Shown: positions 44,951 to 54,009, counted from the stretch's first letter. The stretch: 64,000 nt of DNA from Posidoniimonas polymericola (GCF_007859935.1 NZ_SJPO01000015.1:21255-85254); one strand, 5' to 3'. A program made the numbers and translations. Notes: a model not told the origin generated them from the letters alone.

Positions 44951-45994
44951 CTACCGTGCAGGAAGTCGAGATCCAGACGGCATCACGCGATCGACATTGA
45001 CCGGGGGCGGGCCGGTGCTGCCGTGCACCTCGAGCCAGGCTTGCTGGCGGGTGGAGCTGCTTTCCGCGTCCCCCTCGCCGTCGATCAGCCCCAGCAAGAG
45101 CTGAAAGGCCGAGCGGCCAAGCTCTTCTGAGTCTTGGCAGACGGCGGACATGCTTGGGTAGACCAGGTGCCTTAGGTCGGTGTCGTCGAAGCCTACGATC
45201 GAGAGGTCGTCGGGGATTCTCACCCCCATGTGGTGCGCCTCGTTGATCGCCCCGGCGGCAATCAGCGGGTCGGCGATGTACACCGCAGTTGGTCGGTCGG
45301 CGCTACCGACAAGCTTACGCAGCACGGGGCCGCCGTCCCGCCGCGACGGTGGGACGCGGTAGACCAGCGACTCGTTGAGTAGCTGGTGCTCCGTGAGCAC
45401 ATCGCAGTACGCGCGGAACCGGTCTGCGTGGTCGCCGTCTTCGCGGTGGCAGGCGACAAACGCGATCCGTTGATGCCCGAGCGAGACCAGATGCTCGATC
45501 GCTTCGCGGCTGGCCTGCGCGGACTCCGTGTAGGCGAACGCGATCGTGGGGTGCTCGAAGTGGTCTCCGAGGACGACGATCGGCAGTTGCTCCGCCGCCA
45601 TCTCGACTACCAGTGGGCGGTCCTCGATCGTGCAGCGGACGATGGCTCCCGCGATGCCCTTCCGCGCGAAGACCTGCTTGAACGACTCGTTCGCCGCGCG
45701 GTCTCGGCGGATATCGATGACCGACAGATCGTAGCGAGACTCACGCATCGCCGAGACGATGCCGTCAACGCACGCCGAGTCGTATGGAGAGCCAATAGTG
45801 AACGGCCCCGCATAAATCAGGGCGATACTAGACGCAGAGCGGCGCTGCTCGGCCGGCTTGTAGCCGCAGGCCTCGACGGCCTGCAGCACGTCGCGCCGGA
45901 GTTTTGGCGCTACGCTTTCCACCCCGTTCACCACGCGAGAAACCGTGGCAATCGACACGCCTGCGTGCTTCGCGACTTCCCTAATAGAGGCCAT
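44951..45994 (-). CDS. LacI-family transcriptional regulator
   Basis: 347 aa. N-terminal helix-turn-helix (IREVAKHAGVSIATVSRVVN) and hinge, then a periplasmic-binding-type ligand domain (IALIYAGPFTIGSPYDSACV onward). It would bind a sugar or oligosaccharide. It is divergent from the laminarin-type gene set; the palindrome at 46039-46051, 45 bases before its ATG, is the best operator candidate. Confidence 0.93.
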   Translation of the reverse strand: MASIREVAKHAGVSIATVSRVVNGVESVAPKLRRDVLQAVEACGYKPAEQRRSASSIALIYAGPFTIGSPYDSACVDGIVSAMRESRYDLSVIDIRRDRAANESFKQVFARKGIAGAIVRCTIEDRPLVVEMAAEQLPIVVLGDHFEHPTIAFAYTESAQASREAIEHLVSLGHQRIAFVACHREDGDHADRFRAYCDVLTEHQLLNESLVYRVPPSRRDGGPVLRKLVGSADRPTAVYIADPLIAAGAINEAHHMGVRIPDDLSIVGFDDTDLRHLVYPSMSAVCQDSEELGRSAFQLLLGLIDGEGDAESSSTRQQAWLEVHGSTGPPPVNVDRVMPSGSRLPAR

Positions 45995-46038
45995 TGCCTA
46001 CCGTTTCCTGGACGGGCCGAGACCCAGAGTTTACAGCA

Positions 46039-46051
46039 AGAAACTGTTTCT
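46039..46051. promoter_or_regulatory. Candidate LacI-type operator
   Basis: AGAAACTGTTTCT is a perfect 13-base palindrome around a central T, extendable to GCAAGAAACTGTTTCTCGC with one mismatch. It lies between the divergent regulator and its presumed targets. Confidence 0.55.
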
Positions 46052-46450
46052 CGCTTTATGGTAACTCACGCCTGCGGGGAAGCAAAGCGAAAATTGAGGC
46101 AATTCTTGATTGAATCGGAGGAATCGGCAAATTCTGCTTGACGCCGACAGCGATTCCAGAGACACTTTGATTAACAGTTACTCGTCTGTTACTCAATCAG
46201 CCAACCACCGGTCGATTGATCACTTTTCTTGACGACTGCCGCTCTCGATCGCTTGAAGCTCGAGTGGCGATACCTTTTCCGACAGCTGGCTCCTAAATCA
46301 TTCGCCCTAGCAAGCGCTTTCATCTGCGACGGGCAACGACCTCATCGACTGAGAGGTGCATCTCATGACAATGACCGCGAAATTCGCGACTGTAGCTGGA
46401 GCCGGCGTCACGTCGACGAACCGTCGTCGGCGATCAGTGGCGTCCCCGAG

Positions 46451-46491
46451 CCTGCTGCCGGTTCGCTCGCCTTGAGCGAACCGGCAGCAGG
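46451..46491 (+). promoter_or_regulatory. 18-bp perfect hairpin in the leader
   Basis: Arms 46451-46468 and 46474-46491 (CCTGCTGCCGGTTCGCTC and complement) with loop GCCTT. No T run follows, so it is not an ordinary terminator; attenuator or mRNA-structure roles are possible. Confidence 0.7.
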
Positions 46492-46518
46492 CCGACTTTG
46501 GCGGGACTGAATTGCGGC

Positions 46519-46574
46519 GGTGGCGGGGCAGCCCGCGGCTTTCCAATCGGAGTTGGAGAGCCGCGGGAGCCACC
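46519..46574 (+). promoter_or_regulatory. Second leader hairpin with GGA in the loop
   Basis: GGTGGC/GCCACC at the base, CCCGCGGCT (46532-46540)/AGCCGCGGG (46559-46567) and CCAA/TTGG above, closing loop TCGGAG. The GGA-bearing loop resembles a CsrA site. Confidence 0.65.
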
Positions 46575-46676
46575 TAGTGACTCATCGAAATGGGCGATCG
46601 CGCACAGGCGGAAACACTTCACACAGCACCCGAAATCGCTGCAGCCGTTCAACCGGCTAGCCCAACGGAGCAACTC

Positions 46677-47879
46677 ATGAGAATTCGTAGACTTGTCGCG
46701 TCAACATTCCTTTGCCTAGTCACTTCAACCGCAGGGGCCTTAGAAGTCTTCCCTCTGCTAGGCAGTCCGGAAACTGACCTCGGGACCGGGCTTGGTCAGG
46801 TCAACTACTTCGCCGACGCCTCGCCGTTCTTTATCGACGTGACTGCGGCGAACGAGGGCAACAATATCGCCGTCTACACGATGGACGGCGCCAGCGCGAA
46901 CAACGGCGCCGGCTTCTCCATCGCGGTCTCGAATGGCGAGAACGGCATCGACAGCACCGAGGACGGCGCCAATGCCGACGTGCCCAACCTCCAGCCGGTC
47001 AATCCCGCGATTGCGTCGGTAAACGGCGGCGGCAAGCTTCAGAACGGCAACGCGTTCCGTGTTTCGATGTGGATGCGGCAGGATCCGGCAGACCCGGTGT
47101 CGGCCGTGCCCCAGATCGAGCCGGTCGTCAAATTCGAGCTGTGGAAAGAGGCCGGCTCCGGCAACGCCGACTTCAGCTCAACCGCTTTCCCGGGCTTCGG
47201 TGACCGCATCTGGGATACTGATCAGAACGCGGGTGACGCGACCTTCAACGGGTTTAATCAGAGCCAAGCGTCTTGGGTCGACATGAACAATTCCGGCTCA
47301 ACCTCATTCTCCAAGCCGGTTGCCCAGTCACTCGTAGCCGACGAGTGGCGGCTGATCGAGGCCACGCTCGTCATCGACGACGACCCGCTTGACGACACCC
47401 TGAACTGGTCGATCGGCGGGGACTTCTTCTCGGTCGACGCAATTGAAGAAGTCCGCGCTGTGATGTTCCTAGGCGACTACGCCGGCACCAATCTCACGGG
47501 TGCGGGAAGCGTCTGGGTGGACAACGTCCTGCTTGAGATATTTGCGACCGAGGCCGAGCTCAACAGCACCGCCAACCCGAACCCAATGCCGGTGGGCGTC
47601 ACGGCCCTGTCCGGCGATTTCAATGCCGATGGCCTCGTGAACGCCGCCGACTACACCGTCTGGCGGGACAACTTTGGGGCCGCCGACGAGGGCGCGCTGA
47701 ACGGCGCTGGCAATGGCGCCGGCGGCGTCGACGACGCAGACTACGACCTCTGGGCCGCGAACTACGGCGAGTCCACGCCGCAGCCCGGAGTGGCCGCGAC
47801 CGGCGCAGCGCCGGAGCCTTCGGCGATCGTTCTGCTGCTGGGTCTTGCGTCGGCGCCGCTGCTCCGCCGCGGCCGCTAG
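46677..47879 (+). CDS. Secreted dockerin-like / PEP-CTERM protein
   Basis: 400 aa; GGAG seven bases before ATG 46677. Signal peptide (LVASTFLCLVTSTAGALE), a beta-sandwich (carbohydrate-binding-like) domain, two dockerin-like repeats (GDFNADGLVNAADYTVWRDN and VDDADYDLWAANYGE), then tail APEPSAIVLLLGLASAPLLRRGR, a PEP-CTERM exosortase signal. First gene of the glucan locus; may display or bind glucan at the surface. Confidence 0.87.
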   Translation: MRIRRLVASTFLCLVTSTAGALEVFPLLGSPETDLGTGLGQVNYFADASPFFIDVTAANEGNNIAVYTMDGASANNGAGFSIAVSNGENGIDSTEDGANADVPNLQPVNPAIASVNGGGKLQNGNAFRVSMWMRQDPADPVSAVPQIEPVVKFELWKEAGSGNADFSSTAFPGFGDRIWDTDQNAGDATFNGFNQSQASWVDMNNSGSTSFSKPVAQSLVADEWRLIEATLVIDDDPLDDTLNWSIGGDFFSVDAIEEVRAVMFLGDYAGTNLTGAGSVWVDNVLLEIFATEAELNSTANPNPMPVGVTALSGDFNADGLVNAADYTVWRDNFGAADEGALNGAGNGAGGVDDADYDLWAANYGESTPQPGVAATGAAPEPSAIVLLLGLASAPLLRRGR

Positions 47880-47917
47880 TTGGCTGGTCACGCAATCATT
47901 TCTAAGGAGGCGTTAGA

Positions 47918-48979
47918 ATGCGACCCTCATCGGACCGGGCCCGGCCCGGCTTCACGCTGGTCGAGCTGCTCGTCGTGATCGCCATCATCGGCGTGCTGAT
48001 GGCGCTGTTGCTGCCCGCGGTGCAGTCCGCCCGCGAGGCGGCGCGGCGGATCAGCTGCACCAACAAGCTAAAGAACCTGGGACTGGCGGCGCACAACCAC
48101 CATGATTCAGCCGGGCACTTCCCAGTGAGTCAAGGGATGGCCAGGGGCTTCGACGGCGCTGAGGGCGACGGCCCCGCCGCTGGCTGGATCACGCAGCTCC
48201 TGCCGCAGCTAGAGCAGCAGGCCCTGCACGATCAATTCAAGGACGGCGGCGCGTTTGAGGGCCTGTTCAATCCAGGCTTAATCGTGCGCGGCGGCGGGCC
48301 CGGCCAGAACGGTCTGGCTTCAAAAAACAACGGCATCTCCGTGCCAGAGTTGATGAAGTCGCAGCTCGAAATGCTCGCCTGCCCGTCCGACGGCGAGGCG
48401 CAGCAGCTCTCGGACAAGCAGTACGGCTGGGTAAATTGGCCGGTCGCGGTGACGAGCTACAAGGGTGTGCTCGGCGACACCGTCGTCGGTGAGTCGGACG
48501 GCACCACGTTCACGAACGCCAATTCTCAGTTCCCCAGCGGCAACTACGACAAGCCCGCGCCAGCAGGCTTCGGCACGACCGCCCGCGACTGCCACCGGGA
48601 CACCCGCTGCCGCGGCATCTTCTTCCGCCAGTCGTGGCGTAAGCCGGTCAGCATGAGTAAGGTCTCCGACGGCACGAGCAACACGATGCTCTTCGGCGAG
48701 GACGTTCCGAAGTACAACTTCCACTCGGCCGCTTTCTATGCGGACGGCGACTGGTGCAGCTGCAATACGCCGATCAACAACCTGATGAACCTGCCGCCCG
48801 AGTCGGTCGACTCGGCCTTCTGGTGGGATCAGCGTGGGTTCCGCAGCCTCCACCCGGGCGGCGCCAACTTCTGCGCGGTCGACGGCTCCGTCAAATTCTT
48901 GACCGACGGCGTCGACAACACCCTGTACCGAACCAGCTGCACCCGCAACGGCGAGGAGGTCATCAATGAGACGCTCTAG
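47918..48979 (+). CDS. DUF1559 pseudopilin-like protein
   Basis: 353 aa; AAGGAGG precedes the ATG. RPGFTLVELLVVIAIIGVL (cleavage Gly11) gives a prepilin leader, and the C-terminus has the H-X9-DG motif (HPGGANFCAVDG), the planctomycete DUF1559 hallmark. Numerous such paralogues occur in these genomes; their role is thought to be pilus- or envelope-related. Co-oriented between a PEP-CTERM gene and a lipoprotein gene. Confidence 0.95.
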   Translation: MRPSSDRARPGFTLVELLVVIAIIGVLMALLLPAVQSAREAARRISCTNKLKNLGLAAHNHHDSAGHFPVSQGMARGFDGAEGDGPAAGWITQLLPQLEQQALHDQFKDGGAFEGLFNPGLIVRGGGPGQNGLASKNNGISVPELMKSQLEMLACPSDGEAQQLSDKQYGWVNWPVAVTSYKGVLGDTVVGESDGTTFTNANSQFPSGNYDKPAPAGFGTTARDCHRDTRCRGIFFRQSWRKPVSMSKVSDGTSNTMLFGEDVPKYNFHSAAFYADGDWCSCNTPINNLMNLPPESVDSAFWWDQRGFRSLHPGGANFCAVDGSVKFLTDGVDNTLYRTSCTRNGEEVINETL

Positions 48980-49400
48980 GCTGCCGCGGGCGGTCTCGGC
49001 GGCCGTGCTTGCCCTGACGCTCGTCGGGTGCGGCGGTGGGCTGTCTGAGGTGACGGGCGCCGTGAGCCTTGACGGCCAGCCGATCCGTGGCGGCGGCGAC
49101 ACCCGCTGCACCGTGACGTTCTCGCCGGCCAGCGGCAGCGGAGCGACGCCTTCGGGCATCGCCGACGCGAATGGCGAATTCGAGCTCGGCACCGGCGCCG
49201 CCAACGGCGTGCAGCCTGGCGAGTACCTGGTGTCGATCTCCGCTTCGCAACTGGTTGGCAAAGAAGACACGGGTATGGCCCGGAGCGGCAGACCCCTCAC
49301 TCCTCGCGCCTACGCAAACCCTACCACGTCTGGCCTCAAGGTTAGTGTTGAGCCCGGCGCCAACCGATTCGACTTTGCACTATCCTCAGACGGCCCATAG
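48966..49400 (+). CDS. Small lipoprotein with carboxypeptidase-regulatory-like fold
   Basis: 144 aa; lipobox LTLVGC with Cys22. The rest has VTGAVSLDGQPIRGG and GVQPGEYLVSISA, a small beta-sandwich often encoded after DUF1559 genes. Its ATG lies 14 bases inside the DUF1559 gene and GAGGAGGT precedes it, implying coupling. Confidence 0.85.
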   Translation: MRRSRLPRAVSAAVLALTLVGCGGGLSEVTGAVSLDGQPIRGGGDTRCTVTFSPASGSGATPSGIADANGEFELGTGAANGVQPGEYLVSISASQLVGKEDTGMARSGRPLTPRAYANPTTSGLKVSVEPGANRFDFALSSDGP

Positions 49401-49407
49401 CTTTCCC

Positions 49408-50790
49408 ATGTCAGAGACTGAAAACGAACAACGCAAAGGCCGCTGGAGCGGGAACCCGGTTCTGCTCTGTCTGGCGGCGTGCGTAGCCTGGCAGGGCGCC
49501 CCAATGCCGACCACCGCCGCTGACGCCTCGGACCGCAACTGGGAGCTCGTCTGGTCGGATGATTTCGACAAGCTTGACGAGACCAAGTGGACGCTAGTCG
49601 ACACCAACGTTCCGACCAACAACTCACAGCAGGACTACCTGCCAAGCCAAGCGAGTGTGCAGGACGGACGCCTGGTCCTGCTGTCGGAGAACATTTCCTC
49701 GCGTGACCTGCCCTACCGTTCAGGGCAGGTAATCTCCAAGCCCGAGTGGAAGCACGGCCGCTGGGAAGTGCGGGCCAAGCTGCCGGCCACTCGAGGGATG
49801 TGGCCCGCTATCTGGCTGCTCCCGGATGTCGAGAAGTACCCGTGGCCGAGCGGCGGGGAGATCGACATCATGGAAAACCGTGGCAACGAGCCGACGCTCA
49901 CCAGCAGCGCGTTCCACTACGGGTCACAGACGCCCTACAAGCACGACTTCGTGTTCGACGAGCACCAGGCCCGCCGCAACGGCGAGCTGGTCGACTACAC
50001 CGCCGGCTTCCACATCTACGCCGCCGAGTGGGATGAACGCTCGGTGCGGTACTACGTCGACGGCGTCAACTACTTCACGGTCTACGATCACGATGTCAAC
50101 GGATTCTTGTCGCAGCGGGTCACGCCGATGCAGCTCGTGCTCAACACGGCGATCGGCGGCGGCTTCTTGCCAGATCCCGACGACTCGACGGTCTGGCCTC
50201 AACGCTTCGAGATCGACTGGGTGCGGGTCTACCGCGCCACGGAGCACCAGGCGCGGCCGGCGCTGCAGAACGGCGGCTTCGACGCCGACGGCGGCTCGCT
50301 AGCCGGCTGGTCCACTTTTGGCGTCGACCTGCGGGACAACCCAAACGTGGTCGCGGCGCCTGGGCTGGGCGTCGACGGCTCCTCGGCGCTCAAGATGTTC
50401 GGCGTCTTTCAGGGGGGGACGACCTACTCCGGGGTCGCCCAGGGAATTGACGTCGCCGTGGGAGCGCCCGTCCGTGCCTCGCTAAAGACCTACATCGACG
50501 CGGCCGACAGCATCACGGGCACAGCGAATGTTGTTGAGATGAAGATCGAGTTCTACCGCGTTTTCGGCGGCAAATTTGACTCTTCCGACCTGGTCGGCGT
50601 CCAGAAGCTTGTCGTCGCCGACAAGGATGCCGAGAATAACAAGTGGCGGCGGCACGTCCTCGAGGCCATTGCTCCTGCCGAAGCTGTTGAAGCCCGGGTC
50701 GCAATTGTGTTCGAGCAGCCCGCGCTGGACGCCGGCGCCGTCATCATTGACGAGGTCGAACTGACCACCGGCCGCGAACCTGGTGAGTAA
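49408..50790 (+). CDS. GH16 beta-1,3-glucanase (laminarinase-like) with C-terminal domain
   Basis: 460 aa from ATG 49408, signal peptide (PVLLCLAACVAWQGAPM). The GH16 jelly-roll carries GGEIDIMENRG with nucleophile Glu151 and acid/base Glu156 (EIDIME, the form without a bulge residue). ELVWSDDFDKLDETKW is the usual start of the laminarinase-type fold. About 180 C-terminal residues (NGGFDADGGSLAGWSTFG onward) look like a carbohydrate-binding-type beta domain. It should cleave beta-1,3- or mixed-linked glucans. Confidence 0.92.
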   Translation: MSETENEQRKGRWSGNPVLLCLAACVAWQGAPMPTTAADASDRNWELVWSDDFDKLDETKWTLVDTNVPTNNSQQDYLPSQASVQDGRLVLLSENISSRDLPYRSGQVISKPEWKHGRWEVRAKLPATRGMWPAIWLLPDVEKYPWPSGGEIDIMENRGNEPTLTSSAFHYGSQTPYKHDFVFDEHQARRNGELVDYTAGFHIYAAEWDERSVRYYVDGVNYFTVYDHDVNGFLSQRVTPMQLVLNTAIGGGFLPDPDDSTVWPQRFEIDWVRVYRATEHQARPALQNGGFDADGGSLAGWSTFGVDLRDNPNVVAAPGLGVDGSSALKMFGVFQGGTTYSGVAQGIDVAVGAPVRASLKTYIDAADSITGTANVVEMKIEFYRVFGGKFDSSDLVGVQKLVVADKDAENNKWRRHVLEAIAPAEAVEARVAIVFEQPALDAGAVIIDEVELTTGREPGE

Positions 50791-50850
50791 GTCGCCGGCG
50801 CCACTGAGTAGCTACCTCGATAGAGTCCTCCAACCCGCACCAGGCCCGCC

Positions 50851-51921
50851 TTGAATCCTCGCTTCTGGACTGCCGCGGCAGTCGCCCTCCTGCTTCTGGT
50901 GTTTGCCAACGTGGCGCCCGCGGTCGTTGTGCCCGACGTGAGCGGCTGGCGGCTTGTCTGGCACGACGAGTTCGAGGGATCGGCCCTCGACCAGACCAAG
51001 TGGGAGGCACTCGACCGCCGCGACAGCCACAACAACGAGAAGCAGTACTACCACCCCGACCAGGTTGTGGTGGCAGACGGCCTGCTGCAGATCACGGCAA
51101 TCGATCAACCGAGGGCCGGCAAGCAGTACCAGTCGGGACTCCTCGTATCCCGGCAGATCTTTGGACCGGGGCGGTTTGAGGCGCGGGTCGACCTGCCGAC
51201 TTCTCAGGGCATGTGGCCGGCGTTTTGGCTGAACGCCAATCATGTCGCCTGGCCGCAGGGCGGCGAGATCGACATCCTCGAGAACCGGGGCAGCCAACCC
51301 AACCTAACCAGCAGTGCGTACCACTGGCAGACCGACCCAGGGCCCTGCTGTGGGCAACACCAGTACGTCTACGACGAGTACACCGCGGCCGACGCGGGGG
51401 CCCCGGTCGACTTCCACACGGGGTTCCACACCTTCGCCGCAGAATGGGACGAGACGCTGCTGCGTTTCTTCGTCGATGGGGATTTGTACTTCACTGTCAC
51501 CGAAACGCCCAATCGCCCAATCTTCGAAACCGCCAAGAATATTATCGTGAACTTGGCGGTCGGCGGCGACTTCGGCGGCGACCCCAATCAAACGACCATA
51601 TGGCCGCAGACGATGTACGTCGACTACGTCCGGTACTGGAACCGCATGTACCCGTCAGAGTTAGCCGGCGACTACAACAACGACGGCGCGGTAGATGCTG
51701 CCGACTACACGATTTGGCGTAGCACAACCGGCGATCAGGGCATCGGGCTGGCCGCCGATGGCTCTGGCAACGGCGCGGTCGGCACGTCGGACTATCAGGC
51801 GTGGCGGCAAAACTATCAGGGGGCCAGCACCGGCGTCGCTGGCGCGAGCGTTCCGGCGCCAACCGGCGCCGCGTTTACACTCGTTTTATCAGTCGCCGGT
51901 CTCTGGCGCCGTCGCCGATAG
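50851..51921 (+). CDS. GH16 glucanase with dockerin-like and PEP-CTERM-like tail
   Basis: 356 aa; TTG start at 50851, the only start before the signal peptide (AAVALLLLVFANVAPAVVVP). WRLVWHDEFEGSALDQTKW opens the GH16 domain and GGEIDILENRG gives Glu139 and Glu144. A dockerin-like pair (GDYNNDGAVDAADYTIWRST and VGTSDYQAWRQNYQG) and VPAPTGAAFTLVLSVAGLWRRRR (PAP variant) follow. Surface-anchored partner of the preceding GH16, 60 bases downstream. Confidence 0.9.
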   Translation: MNPRFWTAAAVALLLLVFANVAPAVVVPDVSGWRLVWHDEFEGSALDQTKWEALDRRDSHNNEKQYYHPDQVVVADGLLQITAIDQPRAGKQYQSGLLVSRQIFGPGRFEARVDLPTSQGMWPAFWLNANHVAWPQGGEIDILENRGSQPNLTSSAYHWQTDPGPCCGQHQYVYDEYTAADAGAPVDFHTGFHTFAAEWDETLLRFFVDGDLYFTVTETPNRPIFETAKNIIVNLAVGGDFGGDPNQTTIWPQTMYVDYVRYWNRMYPSELAGDYNNDGAVDAADYTIWRSTTGDQGIGLAADGSGNGAVGTSDYQAWRQNYQGASTGVAGASVPAPTGAAFTLVLSVAGLWRRRR

Positions 51922-52026
51922 GGCCGAGTGGACCAAAGCCACGCCAGCATCTGGAGCCCGAGATCGGAACACTCGTTCGGAGAAGACACGACCTGCAAAA
52001 CAGCTGCAGTCGTGAACCAGTAAAAG

Positions 52027-52099
52027 TGGAGGCGACAGGGATCGAACCTGCGACCTACGGCTTGCAAAGCCGCCGCTCTCCCAGCTGAGCTACGCCCCC
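52027..52099 (-). tRNA. tRNA-Ala (anticodon TGC)
   Basis: 73 bases on the minus strand: acceptor GGGGGCG/CGCCTCC (one G-T), D arm TAGCTCAGCTGGGAGAGC, anticodon loop CTTTGCA giving TGC, T arm CGCAGGTTCGATCCCTGTC-like (T arm C/G pairs). Discriminator A; CCA not encoded. Confidence 0.97.
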
Positions 52100-52176
52100 G
52101 GTGGGGCCCTTGGCGGGCCCGAGTTGCGTAATTCTAGCTTCCAGTGGGGCAGATGCAACCCTGAACCGGGATGCGG

Positions 52177-53562
52177 TCACCCCGCAGTGGGAGCTAGCGA
52201 TTCGCGGAGTTTTGCGACGTACCGGTCGAGGAATTGCTGCGACTCCTGGTCGCCGAACTCGTGCGGAGAGCAGCGGACCGACAGCGTCAGCTCCTTGGCG
52301 TAGGTCATGGCGGACACGACCAGACTGGTCCGCTCGCGGAGCGGCGGCACGCCACTGAAGCGGGTCACCACCACGTTGCCGGCCGCCAGCCGCCCCTCGT
52401 CTCTTGGGAGCCGCGCGTTCATCCGCCGGGCCGGGTCGCCGTTGTTGGTCAGCACAGCGGTCGCGAGGCACCAGCCGCGGTGCAGCAGCCACGGCATCGC
52501 CCACGGCGCGATTTCGGCGGCGGTGATCGCGTCGATAAAGGCCTTGCCGCCCTGCGAGTGCTTGATCTGATCGGTCTCGTTGGCGATGCTTCGCAGCAGC
52601 GATTCGGAGTCGCCGCACTCCGACGCGGGGCGGGAGATGAAGGTGTAGCCGACCATGTTGGCGGCGGGCATCTCGGTCTCGCTCGACTCGCGGAGGTCGG
52701 TCGGCATCATGACCCGCAGCGGCCGCCGTGAGGGTCGCTTGGCGTGCTCCTGATTCCACTCCGCCATCGTCTGGAACAGCCGCTCTAGCAGCAGGTCGTT
52801 CAGCATGACGTTAGCACGGTCGGCCGAGCCCCGCAGCTGGGCGGTCTCGTCCTTGGAGAGCGTGGTGATCATCACGCCGGGAAACGAGGCGGCCCCCTTC
52901 GTGTCGGCAGGGGCCAGCGGGGCCGACCAGCGCATAAACACCTCGCGGAGCTGCTTCCAGAGCGCCTGGCGGACGCCCTTCTGGTCGCCGGCGGTGTAGG
53001 CCCGCGCCATCCGTGCGCGTCGCTCGCGGAGCAGCGCCGGGGCAAGGCCGAGCATCTTGCTCTTCTCGCCCCCCTGCCGCTGGTCGTAGTGCACCAGGAT
53101 GTCGCCCATGAATCGGAACGCGCCGGTGCCGTCGGTCACGCTGTGGTGCCACTGGAACACGACGACTCCCCGCGAGTCGTCCTGACGCACCCATACCCGC
53201 AGGCCGACCTCGTTGCGGATGTCGATCGGCTCGCCGCCGGGCGGAACGATCGGGTCGTCGATGCCGCCCCAGTCGATGGTCGGCAGATCGCCGCCGCCGT
53301 CGACCCAGCTGAGCAGGCCCCGTTTGCCCGGCCCAATCTTGGCCGCTACGTAGGGGTGACGCTCAACCGCGCCTGCGAGAGCGAACTCAAAGTCTTCACG
53401 GTCGAAAGACCCCTCGAAATCGAACTGGATGACATAGGTCATCGGGTACTTGGGGACATCGTCGTCGAGCAGAAATTTGTCGATCGGAGCCAAGTGCGCG
53501 GGGAAGTATCGCTGCTTCTTGGTCGACTGAGTCGGCGATTGTTGATCTGAGATCGATGACAT
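52177..53562 (-). CDS. Condensation-domain-like acyltransferase
   Basis: 461 aa from ATG 53562. HHSVTDG at 139-145 fits the HHxxxDG catalytic motif shared by nonribosomal condensation domains, WS/DGAT wax synthases and Pap-type acyltransferases. The C-terminal half has LRVMMPTDLRES and NMVGYTFISRP, in line with the two-lobed chloramphenicol-acetyltransferase-like fold. Standalone, not in an NRPS cluster, so it probably transfers an acyl chain to a small alcohol or amine. Substrate unknown. Confidence 0.82.
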   Translation of the reverse strand: MSSISDQQSPTQSTKKQRYFPAHLAPIDKFLLDDDVPKYPMTYVIQFDFEGSFDREDFEFALAGAVERHPYVAAKIGPGKRGLLSWVDGGGDLPTIDWGGIDDPIVPPGGEPIDIRNEVGLRVWVRQDDSRGVVVFQWHHSVTDGTGAFRFMGDILVHYDQRQGGEKSKMLGLAPALLRERRARMARAYTAGDQKGVRQALWKQLREVFMRWSAPLAPADTKGAASFPGVMITTLSKDETAQLRGSADRANVMLNDLLLERLFQTMAEWNQEHAKRPSRRPLRVMMPTDLRESSETEMPAANMVGYTFISRPASECGDSESLLRSIANETDQIKHSQGGKAFIDAITAAEIAPWAMPWLLHRGWCLATAVLTNNGDPARRMNARLPRDEGRLAAGNVVVTRFSGVPPLRERTSLVVSAMTYAKELTLSVRCSPHEFGDQESQQFLDRYVAKLRESLAPTAG

Positions 53563-54009
53563 AGAGCTAGCAGTTGTGGCCAGCGGCAAGCCGTGGCCGC
53601 GGCGAGGCGGTGTTCTGGGTTCGGCAGTCTTGCGAACGCACGCGATGGGTCAACGCTTCGGGTTGGTCGGTTCGACGGGGCTCTTACCCCCAACAGTATC
53701 GGTTACGCCGGCGGCGAGCCACCAGCTCGGCTCATCCATCAAGCTGGTTGCTAACCGTCCGCTGGGCGCCTGTCGGGCGTCGCAAGTGTTATGAACCAAA
53801 GGGCTTACGGGATTGGGAGTGGCCGGGCTCGTAAACTTCCCGGGGCCCCGGCCCTGGCGTTTTGTAAGTGGCGGGCGCGTTTCGTGGTCCTTCGCAACGC
53901 TTCCGCCCGCAATTTTTGAGTGAAATCCGCGGGGGGATCGACTCTACTGTACTCGCGGCCGCCAGCCGAGCAACGGAGCGCCTCGCTGGCCAGTGGGCAG
54001 GAGACAGCC
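53563..54009. other. Divergent intergenic region and ECF sigma leader
   Basis: 447 bases with no gene. Just before the sigma gene lies TTTTTGAGTGAAATCCGCGG followed by GGGGATCGACTCTACTGT (about 53914-53950), which may be an autoregulated ECF promoter. This is a pattern guess. Confidence 0.35.

Larger units (their letters stand above)
45995..46676. other. Regulatory region between lacI and the glucan locus
   Basis: 682 bases with no gene, containing a palindrome (46039-46051), inverted and direct GTTAC-type repeats at 46168-46199, and two strong hairpins (46451-46491, 46519-46574) in the presumed leader of the PEP-CTERM gene. Confidence 0.7.

Noticed and set aside
46519..46574. ANTAR target RNA
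   Set aside because: The hexaloop TCGGAG has G at position 4 but lacks A at position 1, and the partner hairpin has a 5-base loop, so it does not fit the ANTAR two-hexaloop motif.
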